This document shows positions 20,222 through 21,135 of a stretch of 21,135 nucleotides of DNA, in pieces; position 1 is the stretch's first letter, and every line of letters begins with the position of its first letter. The notes beneath the pieces are model-generated. The model was not told the origin of the DNA, searched no databases, and worked only from the letters and a program-made list of their open reading frames with translations. The translations under genes and the position numbers were made by a program. This stretch comes from a virus: positions 1-21,135 of the IMG/VR virus record IMGVR_UViG_3300042861_000175; one strand, written 5' to 3'.

Positions 20222-21135
20222 TTAGCCCCACAGACGGACAGCCATCTGCGGACGGATGACCGAGTAGCCATACAGCACGTCAATACGGCACGGCAGACGG
20301 TCGTTGTTGATGTCATACTGGCGAACGACGCGCAGGCTGATACCATTGTGAACCTGACGCGAAGCCATGTCGACGCCCTGCGGAAGCAGAAGATCGGCGG
20401 TGGCGAACGCGATGGCGTCCTTATGGTAGATCAGGTTCTGCGGATACTGCGTCGAAGCAGAGCCGTAGAAGGTGACGGCCTTACCGGAAACCGGCAGAGC
20501 GTCAACCGTGGCGAGAGCCTGCGAAGCCGAATACATCGCCGGGACAGTGACCGAAGCCGTGGTGGACGCCGTAACGTCAGCCAGAGCAACGAACTGGAAC
20601 AGCGAGCCGGTTGACTCACGGGTCTGCGGATTGACGGCGTAGCAGTCAGCAATCGTGAACACATCGCCGGCCTTGATGACCGTCGAGCCAAGGCCCGTCA
20701 GAACGATGGTCGTCGAACCTTCGGTCGTGACCGAGGTGCTGACCGTCACGGTGCCAGCGCGCGAGCCGGTCGTGAACTGCTTGACCGACTGGGACATATT
20801 CAGCTCTTCGTAGCCGAGGATGCCTTCGCCGAACAGGCCGTTCTTGAACTGCTTGCTGATGGCCGAGACCGGGTTGAACAGGCCCTTCATGCCTTCGATC
20901 AGCGCAGCGTTAGCAGCCGGATTGACCGTCGCATAACGCGGCGACATGACAGCGGCGTTCTCGTTCAGCTTCTGCTGCGCCTGCAACAGAACGAGCGAAG
21001 AAGCCGGGGTCGTGCCGGGCGTGCCGACCGAGTTGCCGATGTATTTGAACGAGTTCGCAACGTCAGCGTCGATGCTGGCGGCGAGCTGCGAAATACGCGG
21101 CTTCAGCACACGTTCCGCGAAGTCGTCCAACTGCA
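20222..21135 (-). CDS. P22-like major coat protein (partial, C-terminal 304 aa)
   Basis: The frame is open through the right edge, so the gene continues upstream; a TTG at 21130 is an internal Leu codon, not a start. The visible part has helical FAERVLKPRISQLAASIDADVANS, then LFNPVSAISKQFKNGLFGEGILG, an inserted beta-rich region around GTVTVSTSVTTEGSTTIVLTG (compare the insertion domain of P22 gp5), AIAFATADLLLPQGVD and the end LPCRIDVLYGYSVIRPQM. The end matches the family's CRIxxxYG..xxRP pattern. This is the HK97-fold capsid subunit of P22-like phages. A strong UUCG hairpin follows it. Confidence 0.92.
   Translation of the reverse strand, partial: QLDDFAERVLKPRISQLAASIDADVANSFKYIGNSVGTPGTTPASSLVLLQAQQKLNENAAVMSPRYATVNPAANAALIEGMKGLFNPVSAISKQFKNGLFGEGILGYEELNMSQSVKQFTTGSRAGTVTVSTSVTTEGSTTIVLTGLGSTVIKAGDVFTIADCYAVNPQTRESTGSLFQFVALADVTASTTASVTVPAMYSASQALATVDALPVSGKAVTFYGSASTQYPQNLIYHKDAIAFATADLLLPQGVDMASRQVHNGISLRVVRQYDINNDRLPCRIDVLYGYSVIRPQMAVRLWG

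Noticed and set aside
21128-21130. TTG as the start codon of the coat protein
   Set aside because: The frame continues upstream past the window edge and a P22-type coat should be about 100 or more residues longer, so this is an internal Leu codon.
1-21135. tRNA genes, CRISPR arrays or insertion sequences
   Set aside because: I saw no regular spaced repeats, no transposase motifs, and no cloverleaf-like segments in the short non-coding gaps. A tRNAscan-SE run would be the decisive check for tRNAs.

Overview
The window is a piece of a tailed double-stranded DNA phage or prophage with a P22-like (short-tailed, podovirus) virion plan. The evidence is a coat protein whose C-terminal end resembles P22 gp5, then a gp4-like head-tail adaptor, a gp10-like packaged-DNA stabilization protein, a gp7-like ejection protein, a beta-helix tailspike and a muramidase of the GH108 type. 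The base composition is near-balanced to moderately GC-rich and genes are tightly packed with ATGA, TAATG or TGATG junctions. I would guess a proteobacterial host, perhaps alphaproteobacterial, from the flavour of the small proteins, but nothing in the window fixes the host. I see no integrase, terminase, portal, DNA polymerase, tRNA or CRISPR array; terminase and portal would normally lie upstream of the coat gene, beyond base 21135.

Layout. (1) Bases 1-3741, all minus strand: early/replication genes read right to left. In transcription order they are a Cas4-like Fe-S nuclease, an HNH-AP2 homing-type endonuclease, a 208-aa unknown protein, a clear hairpin terminator, a DnaA domain IV-like DNA-binding protein, three small genes (two with predicted coiled coils) and the start of a fourth gene cut by the window edge. 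(2) Bases 3742-3803: a short divergent control region with a candidate leftward promoter. (3) Bases 3804-5935, plus strand: VRR-NUC nuclease, SF2/SNF2-like helicase, a 73-aa protein and a DUF6378-like protein, all overlapping. (4) Bases 5855-7094, minus strand: lysis region with a TM plus coiled-coil protein, GH108 endolysin, a 48-aa lipoprotein-like ORF nested in the endolysin end, a 58-aa small protein and a spanin-like lipoprotein. (5) Bases 7091-21135, minus strand: virion genes, transcribed from coat through adaptor, stabilizer, tail fibre, tailspike and ejection proteins into the lysis genes.

How it works together: the divergent modules hold DNA-processing enzymes (two PD-(D/E)XK-type nucleases, a helicase and a replication-initiator-like DNA binder) for genome replication or recombination. 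The late minus-strand operon makes the capsid, closes the DNA-filled head, attaches receptor-binding proteins, loads ejection proteins that include a peptidoglycan-cutting enzyme, and ends in lysis. The plus-strand module and the late operon converge tail to tail with an 81-nt coding overlap near 5855-5935.

There is no stretch over 300 bases without a gene. The most interesting items are the DnaA domain IV-like protein that lacks an ATPase, the nested 48-aa lipoprotein-like ORF, the long out-of-frame overlap at the adaptor gene, and the repeated junction sequence between the small genes at the left end.
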